The notes under the pieces: generated by a model
The model's input: the letters and a program-made list of their open reading frames with translations, nothing else
Database searches by the model: none
What the model was told of the DNA's origin: nothing
Shown here: positions 8,716 to 16,844 of the stretch, piece by piece
Layout: the number at the start of each line of letters is the position of its first letter
Numbering within the stretch: position 1 is the first letter of the stretch
Origin: Lachnospiraceae bacterium UBA3633
Lineage (GTDB): Bacteria; Bacillota; Clostridia; Lachnospirales; Lachnospiraceae
Assembly (NCBI GenBank): GCA_002374095.1
Contig: DFKY01000001.1
Location: 35,870-99,869, forward strand
Direction of reading: 5' to 3'
DNA: 64,000 nucleotides
Translations under genes and position numbers: made by a program

Positions 8716-10224
8716 ATGAATCAGGTAATTATTTTATTTCAAAATATAATATCTTTGTTTACAATTAACAATGTATTAATGTTTATTTTGTGTACATTTG
8801 CAGGTATTATTGTTGGTTGCTTGCCAGGTTTAAGTGCATCTATTGGGATAGCATTACTTACTAGTTTGACATATGGTGTAGACACTAATACAGCGATGGT
8901 TATGCTTATGAGTATATATATTGGTGCTATATATGGAGGTTCTATATCAGCGGTGTTAATAGGAATACCTGGTACAGGTTCTAATTCTGCAACAATACTT
9001 GATGGTTATCCATTGGCAAAAAAAGGTGAAGGGTGGAAAGCTTTATCTGTAGCAACTATTTCTTCATTTTTTGGAACAATTTTTGGTACAGTTTTTTTAG
9101 CTTTATTTACACCATTGTTACTAAAAGTTTCTTTAAATTTTACATCTGCTGAGTATGCATTATTAGCAATTTTTGGTCTAACAATATGTGGCTCCTTAAC
9201 ATCTGCTGGAGAACCGATTAAAGGTTGGATATCTGGATTTTTAGGGCTTTTAATTTCGACAATTGGTTTTGACTCTATATATTCATATCCAAGATTTACA
9301 TTTGGAAATATAGGATTGTTGAATGGCATTAATTTGGTACCAGCAATGATTGGACTCTTTGGTATTCCAGCTGTATTTGTTACACTTTCTAAAACAAGTG
9401 TTAAAACAAAAACTTCAAAAGTAGGTAATTCAAATTCTGAAAGTATTCTTTCTATGTTGAAGAAACACTGGAAACTTATTTTAAAATCAGGATTTATAGG
9501 TACATTTATTGGAACAATACCTGGTGTAGGTGAAGACGTGGCAGCGTGGATGTCATATGATGTAGCAAAAAGGACTAGCTCAAAATCTGATGAATTTGGC
9601 ACGGGCTCATATGAGGGGCTCATCGCATGCGAAACAGCTAATAATGCTTGCATTGGCGGAGCAATGATACCACTTTTAAGTTTAGGAGTCCCAGGATCTG
9701 GGCCATGTGCAGTTTTGTTAGGAGCTTTAACCTTGCATGGAATAAAAACAGGCCCAATGCTTGCAAAAACTAATTCAGAGTTTATATTACAAATGGCTGC
9801 AATTATAATAGTAGCATCATTATTTATGCGATTTGGAGGATTAGTAATTAGCAGAATTGCACCTTACATTTTATCAATTCCAAATTTCATTTTGATGCCT
9901 ATAATTGTTTCATTGTGTGTTGTAGGAAGTTATGCTATTTATGTGACTAAAATGGATATTTATGTTATGTTTTTTATTGGTATATTTGGATATGTTTTAG
10001 ATAGGCTAAAATACCCTGCAGCACCATGTGTTCTTGGGATAATTCTTGGTACACTGCTAGATAGCAATTTACGAAGAAACCTTATGGCAAGTAAAGGTAG
10101 TTTAATAAATTTTGTTTCAAGACCAATAGCATTAATTGTTTTAATATTAATTATTTTATCATTATTTTCACAAACCCCAATGTACAAATCATTAATGAAG
10201 AAAATTTTTAAAAAAGTAAATTGA
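8716..10224 (+). CDS. TctA-family large membrane subunit
   Basis: A 502-residue protein with about twelve helices. The two signature glycine/proline-rich segments of TctA are present: GCLPGLSASIGIALL near 36-50 followed by YGGSISAVLIGIPGTG, and in the second half GTIPGVGEDVAAWMSYD followed by IPLLSLGVPGSGP. It forms the cation-coupled permease that takes the ligand from the TctC protein. The gene ends 62 bp before the convergent toxin gene; I see no good terminator in that gap. Confidence 0.93.
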   Translation: MNQVIILFQNIISLFTINNVLMFILCTFAGIIVGCLPGLSASIGIALLTSLTYGVDTNTAMVMLMSIYIGAIYGGSISAVLIGIPGTGSNSATILDGYPLAKKGEGWKALSVATISSFFGTIFGTVFLALFTPLLLKVSLNFTSAEYALLAIFGLTICGSLTSAGEPIKGWISGFLGLLISTIGFDSIYSYPRFTFGNIGLLNGINLVPAMIGLFGIPAVFVTLSKTSVKTKTSKVGNSNSESILSMLKKHWKLILKSGFIGTFIGTIPGVGEDVAAWMSYDVAKRTSSKSDEFGTGSYEGLIACETANNACIGGAMIPLLSLGVPGSGPCAVLLGALTLHGIKTGPMLAKTNSEFILQMAAIIIVASLFMRFGGLVISRIAPYILSIPNFILMPIIVSLCVVGSYAIYVTKMDIYVMFFIGIFGYVLDRLKYPAAPCVLGIILGTLLDSNLRRNLMASKGSLINFVSRPIALIVLILIILSLFSQTPMYKSLMKKIFKKVN

Positions 10225-10286
10225 TAACGACAAACTTAGGACAGGGATAAAAGATTATGAGAATACCTCTTCATTAGTATAATTAT

Positions 10287-10691
10287 TTACACGATTTTAA
10301 CATTCTCAACATCATAGTCGAGCAGAAGAGTATCCCTTGTGCAAAGTGTCAGATTTTCACACACACTCTGTGAGACGAGAAGCTTGTCAAATGGGTCTTT
10401 ATGAGATATATTATTTTTTAGTTTTAGATTTCTGATGTTTAGTATGTGACTAGCTTTTATAGGAAGGATCTTAAATTCAGCTTCTTCACATAGTTTTATA
10501 AATTCCTTTTCGTCTAAAGGCATTCTTTTGTAGCCATGTTTTATATTTTTAATAGCCACTTCCCATATACTAATAATACTTACATATATATTGTTATTTA
10601 AATCTTCCATTATGCTTGTGAGATCATTATTTAGTTTTTCTTGATTTATAAGTGACCATATAGCAATATGTGTGTCAATTAAAATATTCAT
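10287..10691 (-). CDS. PIN-domain toxin (VapC-like RNase)
   Basis: A 134-residue PIN protein. The acidic metal-binding residues are in place: Asp6 in ILIDTHIAIW, Glu44 in SIWEVAIK, Asp99 and Asp102 in HKDPFDKLL, and Asp120 in CTRDTLLLDYD. PIN toxins are Mg-dependent RNases that cleave tRNA or rRNA. Start chosen at the ATG ending at 10691, because MNILIDTH is where the PIN fold begins; the longer frame to 10811 only runs across the antitoxin gene. It overlaps the antitoxin gene by 17 bp. The DTHIAIW type usually pairs with Phd/YefM-like antitoxins, while here the partner looks RelB/DinJ-like. Confidence 0.85.
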   Translation of the reverse strand: MNILIDTHIAIWSLINQEKLNNDLTSIMEDLNNNIYVSIISIWEVAIKNIKHGYKRMPLDEKEFIKLCEEAEFKILPIKASHILNIRNLKLKNNISHKDPFDKLLVSQSVCENLTLCTRDTLLLDYDVENVKIV

Positions 10692-11010
10692 CGCTGCCCT
10701 CATCTTCAAATAATTCTGATATATCATCATTAAAAAGTACTTCATCTGATATATTATACTTTCCTTCAGCAATAAAAAGCTTTCTTTTTCTCTTATAATT
10801 ATTTGTGGCAAAAGGAAGTGCTTTAAGATTGATGACTTTTTCTACAAATGCATTGATAGCAGTAGATACAGTCATGCCCATGCTTTCACATATTTCTTCA
10901 AATTCTCGTTTTTTAATATCACTTACTCGCACAGTTATACTTGCATTTAGTGTTTTTTTATTTTTGCTTTTTTCGAGTGTTTTATACAATCCATTTGTAC
11001 TAATACTCAT
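10675..11010 (-). CDS. RelB/DinJ-like antitoxin
   Basis: A 111-residue protein. A ribbon-helix-helix lies at about 22-60: ASITVRVS as the DNA-contacting strand, then FEEICESMGMTVSTAINAFV and KALPF, the RelB/DinJ signature. The C-terminal half is charged and probably wraps the toxin. The ATG is preceded by GGAGGT. It is first in a two-gene operon with the PIN toxin. Antitoxins of this kind repress their own promoter; three repeats between promoter and gene are good operator candidates. The N-terminal ~20 residues are an extra Lys-rich stretch beyond the usual DinJ start. Confidence 0.82.
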   Translation of the reverse strand: MSISTNGLYKTLEKSKNKKTLNASITVRVSDIKKREFEEICESMGMTVSTAINAFVEKVINLKALPFATNNYKRKRKLFIAEGKYNISDEVLFNDDISELFEDEGSDEYFN

Positions 11011-11031
11011 TGTATACCTCCGCCAAATTTT

Positions 11032-11056
11032 GTCTTACTCGTCTTACATGCCTTAC
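11032..11056 (-). repeat. Candidate antitoxin operator: three short direct repeats
   Basis: GTCTTAC occurs at 11032-11038 and 11041-11047, and CCTTAC at 11051-11056, spaced 9-10 bp (about one helical turn). They lie just downstream of the predicted -10 of the toxin-antitoxin promoter. Ribbon-helix-helix repressors bind such helically phased short repeats. The role is inferred. Confidence 0.5.
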
Positions 11057-11062
11057 ATAAAT

Positions 11063-11091
11063 ATATTACTAAATGCAAATATATTTGTCAA
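11063..11091 (-). promoter_or_regulatory. Promoter of the toxin-antitoxin operon
   Basis: On the minus strand, TTGACA (11086-11091) is followed after exactly 17 bp by TAATAT (11063-11068). It reads toward the antitoxin gene, 50 bp away. Confidence 0.7.
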
Positions 11092-11113
11092 TACTTTTAA
11101 ATTGTGATAAAAT
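11085..11113 (+). promoter_or_regulatory. Promoter of metK, overlapping the toxin-antitoxin promoter
   Basis: TTGTCA (11085-11090) is followed after 17 bp by TAAAAT (11108-11113), 25 bp before the metK ATG. Its -35 occupies nearly the same bases as the -35 of the divergent toxin-antitoxin promoter. Confidence 0.62.
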
Positions 11114-11138
11114 TACTTTGTTATATATAGAAGAAAGT

Positions 11139-12179
11139 ATGGAAAAGTTGTATAGCAATGAAATAGTATTTTTTGGACACCCTGATAAGATATGTGATCA
11201 ATTGTCAGAGTTACTTTTGAGTGAGTATGTAAAGAAGGACGAAAATAGTCGTTGCGGTATAGAGTTTATGGGGGGTAAAGGGAAAATCTTTGTGACTGGG
11301 GAAGTTACATCAAATGCTGATGTAGATGTAAAAAAACTTGTAAAAAAATATGTGACAAATATTGATAAAAGCTATGAGAATTATGAGATTGTAGATAATA
11401 TCGGTAAGCAAAGCCTTGACATAGCCATGGGTGTAGATACAGGCGGGGCAGGCGACAATGGTATGATGTTTGGATATGCTTCGGATGACACAGAGTTTTT
11501 ACTTCCTAAAGCTATGATTATACTTCAAAAGCTTTCAGTTGAGTATAAAAAACTTGTGAAAGATAATGATAGTTTTAAAGCTGATGGAAAAGCTCAGATT
11601 ACTGGAGTTTATGATGATGATTTCAGACTTAAAAGAATAAAATCATTTACAATATGTTATCAAAATACGGAGCAAAATAGAAAAGAAACTGATGATATAA
11701 TAAAAGGAATAGCTCTTGAGATTTGCAAAGGTTATGATATAAGCGTTGATGAGTTTTATATAAATCCTACAGGTCGTTTTGAAATTGGAGGATTTGTAGG
11801 AGACGCTGGTCTTACTGGTAGAAAGATTGTGGTTGATAGTTATCAGAGTTTTGCAAATGTTGGTGGTGGCAACTACAATGGAAAAGATATGACTAAAGTT
11901 GATAGATCTGGAGCATATAAAGCAAGAGAGCTCGCTAAAAGATTTCTAAAGGAAAAGAATCTTAAGTGGTGTGAAGTGCAATTAAGCTACAGCATTGGTA
12001 TGGATAGGCCGATGGCAATATATGTAGATAGCTCTATAGGCAATATTCATGTGGATGACTCGGTATATGTTGAGTGCAAACCTAAAAATATTATAAAAGA
12101 TCTGAAACTTATTGAGATGATTAAGTCTGATAGGTTTCTTGAAAAAGCGACTTATGGACATTTTGGTATAAGCGAATAA
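11139..12179 (+). CDS. metK: S-adenosylmethionine synthetase, short divergent form
   Basis: A 347-residue MetK, against about 380-400 for the usual bacterial enzyme. It makes SAM from methionine and ATP. Conserved motifs are GHPDKICDQ (13-21), IGKQSLDIAMGV, GGAGDNGMMFGYA, DGKAQITGVYD, NPTGRFEIGG, GDAGLTGRKI, KDMTKVDRSGAY and a final ATYGHFG. The stretch between IGKQSLDIAMGV and GAGDNG, which forms the gating loop over the active site, is several residues shorter than in E. coli MetK, and Gln of GAGDQG is Asn. The active-site His and Asp are kept. ATG 11139 chosen because MEKLYSNEIV matches the family start. Whether this is the only MetK in the genome cannot be seen. Confidence 0.86.
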   Translation: MEKLYSNEIVFFGHPDKICDQLSELLLSEYVKKDENSRCGIEFMGGKGKIFVTGEVTSNADVDVKKLVKKYVTNIDKSYENYEIVDNIGKQSLDIAMGVDTGGAGDNGMMFGYASDDTEFLLPKAMIILQKLSVEYKKLVKDNDSFKADGKAQITGVYDDDFRLKRIKSFTICYQNTEQNRKETDDIIKGIALEICKGYDISVDEFYINPTGRFEIGGFVGDAGLTGRKIVVDSYQSFANVGGGNYNGKDMTKVDRSGAYKARELAKRFLKEKNLKWCEVQLSYSIGMDRPMAIYVDSSIGNIHVDDSVYVECKPKNIIKDLKLIEMIKSDRFLEKATYGHFGISE

Positions 12180-12204
12180 AAAAGTGGCTATATGCCACTT
12201 TTTT
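12178..12204. terminator. Bidirectional terminator between metK and the aldolase gene
   Basis: AAAAAAGTGGC pairs with GCCACTTTTTT around a 5-base loop. The A and T runs on either side let it work for both converging genes. Confidence 0.85.
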
Positions 12205-12218
12205 ATTATATATAATAA

Positions 12219-13808
12219 TTATTCGTATATACTCTTGGTTATAAACTCTATATCAATAAATTTTCTAAATTTATCTAGTTCAGCTTTGATACTTTCGTTT
12301 CTCTTTTTTGCGACTTTAGAAAAATCAAAGTGAGTAATTGCATCACTATATACATATGGATTTTTCTCGTCGTATCCATCGGCACCAGCAATCATAACTT
12401 TTTTAATACCAAGTTGTATAAGAAGCTTTATGACCATTAAAGCTGCATTGTCAATGATATCTTTATTTTCAATTGAAAAGCTATAAAAGTTTAGCACATA
12501 ATCTTTGTGCTTTGCTTCTCGCATATTTGATGTAAGTATAACTTTGGCATTGATAGTATCGCCAACTTTATCGTCAAGTTTATTGTACCTTCTCATATTG
12601 CTACTAAAGAGATATTCAGTTTTAAGATCGTCGCTATAGAAATTGAGCGATATGCCTACTACATCATTACTTTCAAGTATGCTTTTTATCTTATCTTTAT
12701 AGTCATTTATGCTTTTGCCTGGGGCAAGAAGAAGTATCTTTTTATCTTTGAATGCATTTCTTAATGTGTCTATATCAAGACTATCATCTCTATATACATT
12801 CATATAATCAAGATAAAGTTTTTCTGCATTGTCCTTATTATATTTCTGCACAAATTCTTCCGGCATATTTTCAAGTATCTCGTAGAGAGATTTTTCTGTA
12901 AGAGTATTTTTCTCTGCAAGATATATAGCATAGTTTGGATGGACATTTAAAGTACCTGATATATATAGTGGAAGTGAATACCCCCAGAAATTATTTTTAT
13001 ATGTATCTACAAGATATTCATCCATGATTTCAAGTAGTGGTACTATATGATAGTTTTTGTCATAATTAGCATTTAAGTATTCTGTGAAAAGTTCTATATT
13101 GAGATTTCCAGCACCTCTACCCATGCCAAAAACTGATGCATCAATAAGTATATCTCGATCAAGTTTTAAATTAACAAAGCTCACAGCATTTTGATATGCT
13201 TGCTGAAGGTTGTTGTGAGCGTGGTATGAGAGCATGATGTCTTCATCAAGGTTTTTGTCTGCAATATCTACAAGATGTAAAAAAACATCATTTTTCATAG
13301 AACCAAATGTATCAACAATTGTGATAGTGTATGGTTTTAATTTATTAGCTCTTTTTATACCATCTATAAACTCTTCATCAGTATAAAAGTTTGTGCTTAC
13401 AAAATTGATTGCTACAAGATATCCAAGATCTATAAGAGTTTTTGCAGCTTTCATACCATCATCAATTTTATCTTTTTTAAATATTACTCTGATGCCATCT
13501 AATCCATTTCCGTCACATTTTGGGAATTCTTCAATAGGGAATGAGAGCGGACTGCTTACATCATACATAGCAAAGTATTTCATATTTTTACTTTTATTGG
13601 CTAATAGATTATCAAGGCATATTTTATCTGGGTATAAAGACCTATTTTTGTCATATGCTACATTTCTTAAGAATCCTACTTCAATACATTCTACATTTGA
13701 AAGTGCAATTTTATTTAATATTCCTTTAATTGCATCATAGCCAAAATTCCAGTCATTTACATATCCGCCATCACGAAGAGTGCAGTCAAGAACGTTGATT
13801 TTACCCAT
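12219..13808 (-). CDS. Aldolase (HMGL/DmpG-like TIM barrel) fused to a C-terminal DUF115/MptE-like domain
   Basis: A 529-residue two-domain protein. Residues 1-280 are an HMG-CoA lyase-like barrel with VLDCTLRDGGYVN (6-18) and the metal-binding SYHAHNNLQQA, closest by pattern to 4-hydroxy-2-oxovalerate aldolases, which split or form carbon bonds next to pyruvate. A linker runs to about 350. Residues ~353-525 begin KILLLAPGKSINDY and contain GIKKVMIAGADGYD, which resembles the DUF115/6-hydroxymethylpterin-pyrophosphokinase-like fold found in glycan and motility loci. GGAGG precedes the ATG. It lies 13 bp after the TPP enzyme in one operon. The two probably do successive steps on a pyruvate-derived unit; the product is unknown. 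Confidence 0.72.
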   Translation of the reverse strand: MGKINVLDCTLRDGGYVNDWNFGYDAIKGILNKIALSNVECIEVGFLRNVAYDKNRSLYPDKICLDNLLANKSKNMKYFAMYDVSSPLSFPIEEFPKCDGNGLDGIRVIFKKDKIDDGMKAAKTLIDLGYLVAINFVSTNFYTDEEFIDGIKRANKLKPYTITIVDTFGSMKNDVFLHLVDIADKNLDEDIMLSYHAHNNLQQAYQNAVSFVNLKLDRDILIDASVFGMGRGAGNLNIELFTEYLNANYDKNYHIVPLLEIMDEYLVDTYKNNFWGYSLPLYISGTLNVHPNYAIYLAEKNTLTEKSLYEILENMPEEFVQKYNKDNAEKLYLDYMNVYRDDSLDIDTLRNAFKDKKILLLAPGKSINDYKDKIKSILESNDVVGISLNFYSDDLKTEYLFSSNMRRYNKLDDKVGDTINAKVILTSNMREAKHKDYVLNFYSFSIENKDIIDNAALMVIKLLIQLGIKKVMIAGADGYDEKNPYVYSDAITHFDFSKVAKKRNESIKAELDKFRKFIDIEFITKSIYE

Positions 13809-13821
13809 ATTGACCTCCTTA

Positions 13822-15663
13822 CTATTTTGATATTTTCATTATTTCGTTTAATTCTTTTTGTGGCAAAAATGGTTCCATATCATAAAGCGGTGGGCTTACA
13901 ATACTGCCATCAGGTAGCTTTTTGCCACTTGATTTTGGCTCCCATACTTGTTCTGTATCGGTAAATATTTCTATAAACATTGGACCATCTTTTTTAAGCA
14001 CTTCGTCAACTACTTTTTTCATCTCATCATTAGTATGAGCACTCGTATATGGTATGCAAAATGCATCTGCAATCTTTTTAAATTCTGGAAAAGCAAGATC
14101 ACCTGATTCAGGGCCTATACCGACTTTAGTATTATTATTAAATATGTTATTTTGAGTAATTCTTATAGAGTGATAACCATTGTTGTTGATTAAAAATATT
14201 TTAATTGGAAGCTTATTACTTATTACAGTTTCAAGTTCTTGAAGATTCATCATGATACTGCCATCACCCTCAAGACATATAGTGTCTTTTTTGCCGTTTG
14301 AGATGCAAGCACCAATGCTCGCTGGAAGGCCATATCCCATAGATGCGATAGCAGAGTTGTTGTGAAATCTTGTACCTTTTTTTATGAAAAATGCTTGACT
14401 GCCTACTACACAGCATGCACCATTTGATACTGCAGTAACAGAGTTTTCTGGAAGAGCCTTACTTAAGTAATCTATAAATGCATAGACATTGACATAATCT
14501 TTACTACTATTATACTTTGAATCGTCAACGACCTTATATTTTTCTTTCCATTGATTACATATAGAAAGCCAATTTTTGTTTAACGCTTCAATATTTTTAT
14601 TTGACAATTGTGATGCAAGTTTTTTTATGAATTCTTTTGCGTCAGCGTGGATTTTAAGGTCGACATGAATAGTATGTTTTTTAAATTCTTCCTTGTCAAT
14701 ATCAACCATTATAACTTTTGCATTTTTTGCCCATTCTTTATAATTGTATCCAACTTGTCTAATGCTAATTCTTGTACCAATGGCAAGTATTAGATCGGAA
14801 TTTTCAATTGCGAAGTTGCCTGGTCTATCTCCCATATTACCGCCACGCCCTATATAGCAATTATTCTTTGTATCTATCAGATCAATAGCATTCCAATAAG
14901 TAACTACAGGAATCTTTAAGCTATCAACAAGTTGCAAAAATTCTTTATGAGCGCCTGATAGTCTTATGCCATAACCTGCATAGATTACTGGACGCTTTGC
15001 ATCTTTTAGTAAATCAATAACTTGATTGATAGTTTCGTCTGTCACGCTTTTTGGTTCTTCTTTTTCTATATCTTTATTGTGATCAGCTGATCCAATGTAT
15101 GATGTAAGATTGTCAGTATCAATAATTGCTGCTTGGAAATTTACTGGTATATCTATCCATACAGGACCTTTTCGACCATTCATCATAAGGTAGTATGCTT
15201 TTTCAAGATGATAAAGAATAGTGTTAGGATCATCGATTGTATGAGAATACTTTGTCATAGTCTTAACTGTATCAACTATATTAAATTCTTGGTCGCCAAA
15301 ACTTCTAAGATTTGCATTATCGTACTTTCTTGCATACAATAAACTTGTGTCATATCTGACCTGTCCACTTATTATGAACATAGGAAGTGAGTCAAGGTAT
15401 GCACATGCGACGCCAGTAAGTGCATTGATACCTCCTGGACCTGTAGTGACATTGACGAAAGAAGGTCTAATATTTAATCTTGCATATGATTCTGCTGCCA
15501 TGCTTGCGGCCTGTTCGTGGTGGCAATATGTGACATGAAGTCTTTTATGGTGACCAAGAGAGTCGTTTAAGTGCATAGCTCCGCCACCAACAACTGTAAA
15601 GCCATCATTTATATTATTTTTTACAAGAAAATCAGCTACAAAATCTGATAGTTTAATCTTCAT
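13822..15663 (-). CDS. Thiamine-diphosphate enzyme of the acetolactate synthase (IlvB) family
   Basis: A 613-residue TPP enzyme. The N-terminal pyrimidine-binding domain holds the catalytic Glu50 in CHHEQAASMAAESYAR. The middle domain follows (~200-340). The C-terminal PP domain has the GDG motif at 466-468 and ends the cofactor motif with NNNGYHSI. Start is the ATG at 15663, preceded by AGGAG; the longer frame has none. Family members decarboxylate a 2-oxo acid and join the carbanion to an acceptor, or release an aldehyde. No small IlvN-type subunit follows; instead the aldolase fusion lies downstream. This points away from valine/isoleucine synthesis and toward a dedicated, unassigned pathway, perhaps a branched sugar or lipid precursor. 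Confidence 0.82.
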   Translation of the reverse strand: MKIKLSDFVADFLVKNNINDGFTVVGGGAMHLNDSLGHHKRLHVTYCHHEQAASMAAESYARLNIRPSFVNVTTGPGGINALTGVACAYLDSLPMFIISGQVRYDTSLLYARKYDNANLRSFGDQEFNIVDTVKTMTKYSHTIDDPNTILYHLEKAYYLMMNGRKGPVWIDIPVNFQAAIIDTDNLTSYIGSADHNKDIEKEEPKSVTDETINQVIDLLKDAKRPVIYAGYGIRLSGAHKEFLQLVDSLKIPVVTYWNAIDLIDTKNNCYIGRGGNMGDRPGNFAIENSDLILAIGTRISIRQVGYNYKEWAKNAKVIMVDIDKEEFKKHTIHVDLKIHADAKEFIKKLASQLSNKNIEALNKNWLSICNQWKEKYKVVDDSKYNSSKDYVNVYAFIDYLSKALPENSVTAVSNGACCVVGSQAFFIKKGTRFHNNSAIASMGYGLPASIGACISNGKKDTICLEGDGSIMMNLQELETVISNKLPIKIFLINNNGYHSIRITQNNIFNNNTKVGIGPESGDLAFPEFKKIADAFCIPYTSAHTNDEMKKVVDEVLKKDGPMFIEIFTDTEQVWEPKSSGKKLPDGSIVSPPLYDMEPFLPQKELNEIMKISK

Positions 15664-15733
15664 AAAATCACTCCTAATTATTCTAATTATACCATAATTA
15701 TAAGTTTTATTAAACACGAAAAAATATTAATAT

Positions 15734-15762
15734 TTGACAAAAACTAAAATTTATGGTATATT
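15734..15762 (+). promoter_or_regulatory. Promoter of rplJL
   Basis: TTGACA (15734-15739), a 17-bp spacer and TATATT (15757-15762). It reads into the L10 leader. Confidence 0.8.
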
Positions 15763-15773
15763 GTATAAGGTTT

Positions 15774-15868
15774 TACCGAAGACAGTAGGTGCGAAAAGCA
15801 TAAATCCTACCGAGGCAAGATAAATTATTTTAAATTTATTACCTCATGTCTTCACATGAGGTTTTTTA
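15774..15868 (+). promoter_or_regulatory. L10 ribosomal leader with terminator-like hairpin
   Basis: The RNA starting near 15774 has the known L10-leader pattern: CCGAAGACAGTAGGTGC, then AATCCTACCGAGG, an AT-rich arm, and a perfect hairpin CCTCATGT-CTTC-ACATGAGG (15842-15861) with six T residues, closing with TTCGGTGAC. In Firmicutes, L10 with L7/L12 binds this leader and lowers its own expression. The hairpin with its T run suggests control by attenuation. Confidence 0.85.
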
Positions 15869-15901
15869 TTCGGTGACTAATAAGAAAGAAAGGAGTAAAG
15901 G

Positions 15902-16390
15902 ATGGCAAAAGTAGAATTAAAAGCTCCTATAATCGAAGAGATAAAGTCTAATTTTGATGGCGCAGTAGGAGCTGTACTTGCAGACTATAGAGGGCTTACT
16001 GTGGCTGAAGACACAGATCTTAGAAAGAAACTCCGTGAAGCCGGTGTGGTTTATAAAGTATATAAAAATACTTATATAAAAAGAGCTATCGAAGGTACAG
16101 GGTTTTCTGAGTTCGTAAGTGCACTTGAAGGCCCTACAGCAGTTGCTATAAGTAAGACTGATGCTACAGCACCTGCAAGAATTATATCAAAATTTGCTAA
16201 GACTGCACCTAAAATTGAAATCAAGTGCGGTATAGTTGAAGGAACTTTCTACGATAGTAATTCAATAAAGATTATAGCAGAAATTCCAGGAAGAGAAGAA
16301 CTTTTATCAAGATTACTTGGATCACTTAAGAGCCCAATTACTAATATGGCTCGTGTAATTAATCAAATCGCTGAAAAGAAAGAAGCGTAA
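15902..16390 (+). CDS. rplJ: Ribosomal protein L10
   Basis: A 162-residue L10, the stalk base that carries L7/L12 dimers and interacts with translation factors. Typical signatures are VLADYRGLTVAEDTDLRKKLREAGV and VYKNT, with the C-terminal helix that holds the L12 dimers. A strong AGGAG site precedes the ATG. It is first in the rplJ-rplL operon after the L10 leader; rplK and rplA are not upstream, where an unrelated minus-strand gene lies. Confidence 0.97.
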   Translation: MAKVELKAPIIEEIKSNFDGAVGAVLADYRGLTVAEDTDLRKKLREAGVVYKVYKNTYIKRAIEGTGFSEFVSALEGPTAVAISKTDATAPARIISKFAKTAPKIEIKCGIVEGTFYDSNSIKIIAEIPGREELLSRLLGSLKSPITNMARVINQIAEKKEA

Positions 16391-16405
16391 AAAGGAGAAA
16401 ATATC

Positions 16406-16780
16406 ATGGCAATGAGTAAAGAAGAATTTATACAGGCTCTTAAAGAGATGTCTGTAATAGAGTTAAATGAATTAGTAAAAGCATGTGAAGAGGAATTTGG
16501 TGTATCAGCAGCTGCTGGAGTAGTTATGGCAGCACCAGGCGCTGGTGCAGGAGCAGCAGCTGAAGAGAAGACTGACTTTGATGTAGAATTAACTGATGCT
16601 GGTGCAGAGAAGATTAAAGTTATAAAGGTAGTTCGTGATGCTACAGGTCTTGGACTTAAGGAAGCAAAAGAACTCGTTGAGGGAGCACCAAAGGTAGTTA
16701 AAGAAGCTTGCCCTAAGGCAGAAGCTGAAGAACTTAAGAAGAAATTTGAAGAAGTTGGAGCTAAAGTTACACTTAAGTAA
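16406..16780 (+). CDS. rplL: Ribosomal protein L7/L12
   Basis: A 124-residue stalk protein. It has an N-terminal dimerisation domain (1-32), an Ala/Gly hinge ([10 protein letters not shown]) and a C-terminal factor-binding domain with the [24 protein letters not shown] helix-turn region. It ends at a terminator. The usual next genes rpoB and rpoC are absent; glmS follows. Confidence 0.97.
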   Translation: MAMSKEEFIQALKEMSVIELNELVKACEEEFGVSAAAGVVMAAPGAGAGAAAEEKTDFDVELTDAGAEKIKVIKVVRDATGLGLKEAKELVEGAPKVVKEACPKAEAEELKKKFEEVGAKVTLK

Positions 16781-16804
16781 TAAAGACTTATTTATAAGTA
16801 AAAG

Positions 16805-16829
16805 AAAGACCTGCAAAGGTCTTTTTTTT
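16805..16829 (+). terminator. Terminator of rplJL
   Basis: AAAGACC / GGTCTTT stem with a 6-base loop followed by a run of T residues, 24 bp after rplL. Confidence 0.88.
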
Positions 16830-16844
16830 GCGTCGTATTGATTC

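Noticed and set aside
9006..9653. 215-codon minus-strand frame opposite the TctA gene
   Set aside because: Antisense shadow of a clear membrane protein gene; no ribosome binding site and no recognisable protein.
10692..10811. N-terminal extension of the PIN toxin frame
   Set aside because: The first 40 codons only reread the antitoxin gene; the PIN fold starts at MNILIDTH.
11114..11138. SAM riboswitch before metK
   Set aside because: The leader is about 20 bases, far too short for any SAM riboswitch.
15734..15901. Small protein gene in the rplJ leader
   Set aside because: No start with a ribosome binding site; the sequence matches the L10 leader pattern.
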